Of a DNA stretch of 64,000 nt, positions 60,055 through 64,000 are shown one piece after another. Origin of the DNA: Streptomyces virginiae (GTDB lineage Bacteria; Actinomycetota; Actinomycetes; Streptomycetales; Streptomycetaceae); NCBI RefSeq assembly GCF_000720455.1, contig NZ_JOAK01000002.1, positions 1-64,000 of the forward strand. The letters run 5' to 3'. Positions within the stretch are counted from its first letter, which is position 1; each line of letters starts with the position of its first letter. The notes under the pieces are model-generated. The model saw nothing but the letters and a program-made list of their open reading frames with translations, was not told where the DNA came from and ran no database searches. Made by a program: the position numbers and the translations under genes.

Positions 60055-60930
60055 TCAGGTCCGCGGGATGCGGACCACGCCCTCCTGGATGACCGTGATC
60101 GCCAGGCGGCCGTCCTGGGTGTAGATGCGGGCCTGGCCCAGGCCCCGGCCGCCGTGGGCCGAGGGGGACTCCTGGTCGTACAGCAGCCATTCGTCCGCGC
60201 GGAAGGGCCGGTGGAACCACATCGCGTGGTCCAGCGACGCGCCGACCACGTCGCCCACCGCCCAGCCGCCGCGCCCGTGCGCGAGCAGGACCGCGTCGAG
60301 CAGGGTCATGTCGGAGACGTAGGTGGCGAGGCAGGTGTGCAGCAGCGGGTCGTCCGCGAGTTTGCCCTGCGTGCGGAACCAGACCTGCGAGCGCGGCTCC
60401 AGCGGTTCGCCGACCGTGCCCCAGGGCGGGGTGGTCGCGTACCGCAGGTCCACCGCGCCGCGCGCTTCGAGCAGCCGCTCGACGGTGCCCGGGTCGCGGA
60501 AGATCTCGCGGTACGGCGGCAGCGCCTCGGCGGCCGTCGGCAGGGACTCGGGGTCCGGTGCCGCCGGCATCGGGACCTGGTGCTCCAGCCCCTCCTCGTA
60601 CGTCTGGAAGGACGCGGAGAGGTGGAAGATCGGCTGGCCGTGCTGGACGGCGACCACGCGCCGGGTGGTGAAGGACCGCCCGTCGCGGATCCGGTCCACG
60701 GAGTAGACGATCGGCGCGCCGGAGTCGCCGGTGCGCAGGAAGTACGAGTGCAGCGAGTGCGGCAGACGGTCCGCGGGCACCGTGCGCCCGGCCGCGACCA
60801 GGGCCTGGGCGGCCACCTGGCCGCCGAACACGCGCGGCACCAGGGAGGTGCGGCTGGTGCCGCGGAAGATGTTCTCCTCGATCTGCTCCAGGTCGAGCAG
60901 ATCGAGGAGATCCGTCAGTGCCTCGTTCAA
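60055..60930 (-). CDS. tesB: acyl-CoA thioesterase II (TesB)
   Basis: 291 residues, a double hot-dog thioesterase. IFRGTSRTSLVPRVFGGQVAAQAL (residues 21-44, quoted in part) and SFTTRRVVAVQHGQPIFHLSASF are TesB signatures, and the catalytic Asp is expected in SLDHAMWFH near 230. It hydrolyses medium- and long-chain acyl-CoA. TTG 60930 lies 6 bases after the acyl-CoA dehydrogenase stop, so the pair is one operon; the start is weakly marked. Confidence 0.93.
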   Translation of the reverse strand: MNEALTDLLDLLDLEQIEENIFRGTSRTSLVPRVFGGQVAAQALVAAGRTVPADRLPHSLHSYFLRTGDSGAPIVYSVDRIRDGRSFTTRRVVAVQHGQPIFHLSASFQTYEEGLEHQVPMPAAPDPESLPTAAEALPPYREIFRDPGTVERLLEARGAVDLRYATTPPWGTVGEPLEPRSQVWFRTQGKLADDPLLHTCLATYVSDMTLLDAVLLAHGRGGWAVGDVVGASLDHAMWFHRPFRADEWLLYDQESPSAHGGRGLGQARIYTQDGRLAITVIQEGVVRIPRT

Positions 60931-60936
60931 GGGGAC

Positions 60937-62094
60937 TTACAGACCCATCGACTTGGCGATGATCGACTTCATGATCTCGCTGGTGCCGCCGTAGATGCGG
61001 TTGACGCGGTTGTCGGCGTACAGGCGGGCGATCGGGTACTCGTTCATGTAGCCGTAGCCGCCGTGGAGCTGCAGGCAGCGGTCGATGACGCGGTGCGCGA
61101 CCTCGGTGCAGAACAGCTTCGCGGAGGCGGCCTCGGCCGGGGTCAGCTCGACGGCGTCCAGGGCCTCCAGGGCGCGGTCCGCGACGGCCTGGGCGGCGTC
61201 CACCTCGGCCTGGCAGGCGGCCAGCTCGAACTTGGTGTTCTGGAAGTGCGCGACGGGCTTGCCGAAGACGGTGCGCTCCGTGACGTAATTCTGGGCGAAC
61301 CGGACGGCCGCGGCGGCCTGGGCGTACGCGCCGAAGGCGATGCCCCAGCGCTCGGAGGCCAGGTTGTGGCCGAGGTAGTAGAAGCCCTTGCCCTCCTCGC
61401 CGAGGAGGTCCTCGACGGGGACCTTCACGTCGACGAACGCCAGCTCGGCGGTGTCGGAGGTCTTCAGGCCGAGCTTGTCGAGCTTGCGGCCGATGGAGTA
61501 GCCCTCGGACTTGGTGTCCACGGCGAAGAGGGAGATGCCGAAGCGGCGGTCGTCCGCGCTCGGGGCGGAGGTGCGGGCGCAGACGATCACGCGGTCGGCG
61601 TGGACGCCGCCGGTGATGAAGGTCTTGGAGCCGTTGAGGACGTAGTGGGTGCCGTCCTCGGAGAGCTTGGCGGTGGTCTTCATGCCCGCGACGTCGGAGC
61701 CGGTGCCCGGCTCGGTCATCGCCAGTGCCCACATCTCCTCGCCGGAGACGAACTTCGGCAGGAAGCGCTTCTTCTGCTCGTCGTCGGCGAGCATCTTGAT
61801 GTAGGGCAGGGCGAGCAGCACGTGGACGCCGGAGCCGCCGAAGTTGACGCCCGCGCGCGAGGTCTCTTCGTAGAGGACGGCCTCGAACTTGTGGGTGTCC
61901 AGGCCCGCGCCGCCGAACTCCTCGGGAACGTTGATGCCGAAGACGCCCAGCTCGCCGAGCTTGTAGTAGAAGTCGCGCGGAGCCTGTCCGGCAGCGAACC
62001 ACTCGTCGTAGACGGGGACGACCTCGGCCTCGATGAAGGCGCGGATGGTCTCGCGGAACGCCTCGTGGTCCTCGTTGAACACCGTACGGCGCAC
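60937..62094 (-). CDS. acyl-CoA dehydrogenase
   Basis: 385 residues with the three-domain plan of the family. AMTEPGTGSDVAGMKTTAKL lies at about 125-145; the FAD-contacting region follows. The catalytic Glu is expected in the QLHGGYGYMNEYPIARLYAD / RIYGGTSEIMKSII segment. With the thioesterase it forms a small fatty-acid unit. GTG 62094 has GGGAG upstream. It is separate from the leucine-type acdH and has a different promoter. Confidence 0.93.
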   Translation of the reverse strand: MRRTVFNEDHEAFRETIRAFIEAEVVPVYDEWFAAGQAPRDFYYKLGELGVFGINVPEEFGGAGLDTHKFEAVLYEETSRAGVNFGGSGVHVLLALPYIKMLADDEQKKRFLPKFVSGEEMWALAMTEPGTGSDVAGMKTTAKLSEDGTHYVLNGSKTFITGGVHADRVIVCARTSAPSADDRRFGISLFAVDTKSEGYSIGRKLDKLGLKTSDTAELAFVDVKVPVEDLLGEEGKGFYYLGHNLASERWGIAFGAYAQAAAAVRFAQNYVTERTVFGKPVAHFQNTKFELAACQAEVDAAQAVADRALEALDAVELTPAEAASAKLFCTEVAHRVIDRCLQLHGGYGYMNEYPIARLYADNRVNRIYGGTSEIMKSIIAKSMGL

Positions 62095-62133
62095 GGCCGG
62101 CTCCCTTCGTCGCGGCGGTCCGCCGCCTAAATT

Positions 62134-62141
62134 AAGCGCTT
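62134..62141. promoter_or_regulatory. palindrome upstream of the acyl-CoA dehydrogenase operon
   Basis: AAGCGCTT, within TTAAGCGCTTGCTCA, is a short palindrome 40 bases upstream of the dehydrogenase start. Motifs of this kind are bound by TetR regulators of actinobacterial acyl-CoA genes, but I cannot name the regulator. No regulator gene is adjacent. Confidence 0.4.
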
Positions 62142-62219
62142 GCTCAGACTAAGTTACCGACGAGTTGGCCACGCTGTCCAGATGTGGTCGCACGCGCGTG
62201 CGTCACACCGGTGGCCGGA

Positions 62220-63617
62220 TCACTCCTGCCGCAGCGCGAACCACAGCTCCATCCGCACGTCCGGGTCGTCCGGGTCCCGCTCCAGCAGGACCGCGCAGCG
62301 CGCCACGCGCTGGCGCACGGTGTTGCGGTGGATCCCCAGGGCGGCCGCCGTACGGTCCCAGCTGCCGTGGTGCGCCAGCCAGGCGCGCAGGGTCTCGCGC
62401 AACGCGGGGGAGAGCGGACCGAGCAGAGCCTCGGCGTGGGCGCGGGCCTCGGCCCGCCCGACCAGGCCCGCGAAACCGGCGTCGGCGTGCCGGGCCAGCG
62501 GGGTGCGGGCCGCCTCCGCGCGCTGCAGGGCCCGCCCGGCCTGGGCGTCGGCCGCGGCCAGGGCGTCCGGCGCCGCGGGGGCGCTCACCCCCAGCCGCCA
62601 GCCCGGCTGCGCGCCCGGCTCCCGGTCGGTCAGCAGCCGTACGCCGCCCTCGTGCGGGTCCAGCAGTACGGTGCCCAGTGCGGCCGCGAGGGCCTGCGGA
62701 TCCCCGCTGCCGCGGGCGTGGACGGCGTACCACGGCCCGGCCGTCAGGGCCGCGGCCGGATCCCCGTCGAGCAGCAGCCGGGTCAGGGCCGCGGCCTCGG
62801 CGCCGGCGGGCCGCTCGGCGGTGAGCAGGGTCAGCAGTACGGCGGCCACCGAGGCCACGGTGTGGTCGCCGGGCGCGCGGGCCGGGGTCGCGGTGCCCAG
62901 CGCGGCCCGTCCGGCCAGGGCGTAGGCGGCCAGGTGGTGTCCGCCCGCCCGGTCCGTGGCCGTGGCGGGCCCGCCCTCGCGGCCGACCCGGGCCAGCAGC
63001 GCCGACAGTGCCTCCCGGGCCGGGGCGGGCAGCTCCGGGCCCGCCGTCCGGCCGCCCGGCCACAGGGCGACCGACCCGCCCAGGCTCGCGGCGAGCCGGG
63101 CCAGCACCGCCGGGACCGGATCGGGCCGGGCCGCGGCCGCCGCCAGGGCCTGCTGGGCCTCGGTGGTCCGGCGCAGCTCGCGGGTCCGGGCCTCCGCCGT
63201 CAGCCGCCCCACCGCTCTGGCGACCGCCGAGAACGGGGTCCGCGGCGGAACCTCCAGCAGGGGCAGCCCGTGCCGGGCGCAGGCCTCGGCCAGCGCCGCC
63301 GGGACCTCCTCGTGCACCGGGGCCACGCCGAAGCCGAGGGCGGCCGCCCCCGCCCCGGCCAGCCGGGCCACGTAGCCGTCGGGGTCCTCGGCGGGGCCCG
63401 CCCCGGCGGTCAGCAGCAGCTCGCCGCCGAGCAGGTAGGGGGAGGGGTCGGGCATCTCGGAGGCGTGCACGCCGTGCACCCCGGCGGCGGCCGGCCCGGC
63501 GAGGTGGCGCAGGCCGAGCTCCCGGTCGGCGAGCAGCGAGGCGAGGAGCACCGGCGGGGTGAGCGGCTCCCCGGCGGGGCCGTTGCCGTACTCCGGGTCG
63601 CGGGGAGCGGCGGGCAT
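62220..63617 (-). CDS. PucR-family transcriptional regulator
   Basis: 465 residues. The N-terminal PucR domain (about 10-130; LRHLAGPAAAGVHGVHASEMPDP, GGELLLTAG) is followed by a GGDEF-like middle (about 250-370). The C terminus is a PucR-type helix-turn-helix (LRAWLAHHGSWDRTAAALGIHRNTVRQRVARC). Such regulators control purine, amine or amino-acid catabolism. It is divergent from the agmatinase-family gene at 63735, which is the obvious target. ATG 63617 has ACGGAG 5 bases upstream. Confidence 0.9.
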   Translation of the reverse strand: MPAAPRDPEYGNGPAGEPLTPPVLLASLLADRELGLRHLAGPAAAGVHGVHASEMPDPSPYLLGGELLLTAGAGPAEDPDGYVARLAGAGAAALGFGVAPVHEEVPAALAEACARHGLPLLEVPPRTPFSAVARAVGRLTAEARTRELRRTTEAQQALAAAAARPDPVPAVLARLAASLGGSVALWPGGRTAGPELPAPAREALSALLARVGREGGPATATDRAGGHHLAAYALAGRAALGTATPARAPGDHTVASVAAVLLTLLTAERPAGAEAAALTRLLLDGDPAAALTAGPWYAVHARGSGDPQALAAALGTVLLDPHEGGVRLLTDREPGAQPGWRLGVSAPAAPDALAAADAQAGRALQRAEAARTPLARHADAGFAGLVGRAEARAHAEALLGPLSPALRETLRAWLAHHGSWDRTAAALGIHRNTVRQRVARCAVLLERDPDDPDVRMELWFALRQE

Positions 63618-63734
63618 GGATACTCCGTACACATCGGTAGGGCCAGATGGATGAAACGTACACTCCCCACCCTCCGGTGGCCCGCTTACGCTCGAAGGAC
63701 CGCACACGTCAGGCCAGAGAAAGAGGCACAGCCA

Positions 63735-64000
63735 TGAGCACGCAGCCGCGCGGACCCGTCGACTCCTCCCGCATCCCGCGCTACGCGGGCCCGGCGACCT
63801 TCGCCCGGCTGCCCCGCCTCGACGAGGTCGGCTCCGCCGACGTCGCCGTCGTCGGTGTGCCCTTCGACTCCGGCGTCTCCTACCGCCCCGGCGCCCGCTT
63901 CGGCGGCAACGCCATCCGGGAGGCCTCGCGCCTGCTGCGCCCCTACAACCCGGCGCAGGACGCCTCCCCCTTCGCCCTCGCGCAGGTCGCGGACGCCGGT
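63735..64000 (+). CDS. agmatinase/ureohydrolase family, 5' part (cut by window end)
   Basis: The first 88 codons are visible: [20 protein letters not shown]...ATFARLPR, then [20 protein letters not shown] and [18 protein letters not shown]. This is the start of the arginase/agmatinase/guanidinobutyrase fold. The metal-binding motifs are beyond the window, so the substrate cannot be decided. It is divergent from the PucR regulator. Confidence 0.88.

Overview
The window is high-GC DNA (well over 70% G+C in most genes) from a Streptomyces chromosome. The gene order supports this: cebR/cebEFG-bglC, tRNA-His, orn, adpA, glmS, a hexosaminidase, the desferrioxamine genes desABCD/desF/desE and the leucine-catabolic acdH-hmgL-accA1-accD1 set follow one another in the same core layout as I recall for S. 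coelicolor. The species cannot be named from the sequence alone.

Layout. Positions 1-14000 hold mostly small regulatory and oxidoreductase genes: an XRE/TPR regulator, a LysR regulator, an OmpR-type two-component pair, a DUF5993-DsbB pair, a frameshifted secreted PKD/repeat protein, an MFS exporter, and a MarR regulator divergent from an NmrA-like oxidoreductase. Positions 14004-19729 are the cellobiose/cellotriose uptake operon with its LacI-type repressor and one perfect operator. Positions 19795-24180 hold tRNA-His(GTG), oligoribonuclease, the global regulator AdpA, a universal stress protein and an acetate-family transporter. Positions 24266-29057 are an amino-sugar block: GlcN-6-P synthase, two conserved genes and a GH20 hexosaminidase, with DasR-like (dre) sites. 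Positions 29227-36561 make and retrieve desferrioxamine under two iron boxes. Positions 36710-43188 are the leucine/isovalerate degradation operon with its TetR regulator and palindromic operators.

The accessory part is 44052-58609. It carries scars of integrative elements (actinomycete AICE type): a truncated replication initiator, a frameshifted excisionase and an intact tyrosine recombinase. Three copies of one boundary structure (a TGCCRTCA pair plus a strong hairpin) occur there, interleaved with fragments that resemble immunity genes of polymorphic toxins. Next comes a 2251-residue secreted RHS/HINT polymorphic toxin with a variable C-terminal tip and an overlapping immunity gene. It is divergent from a 1355-residue secreted FG-GAP/lectin protein. 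The window then returns to core genes: an acyltransferase, an acyl-CoA thioesterase and acyl-CoA dehydrogenase pair, a PucR regulator, and the start of an agmatinase-family gene cut by the window end.

Most notable observations: adpA lacks the TTA codon that normally makes it bldA-dependent; a genome-dispersed GC-rich repeat is translated in frame inside the methylcrotonyl-CoA carboxylase biotin subunit; the toxin tip is unassigned and next to an accretion site of frozen AICE remnants; and a DasR-like operator abuts a hairpin in front of the glmS transcription unit.
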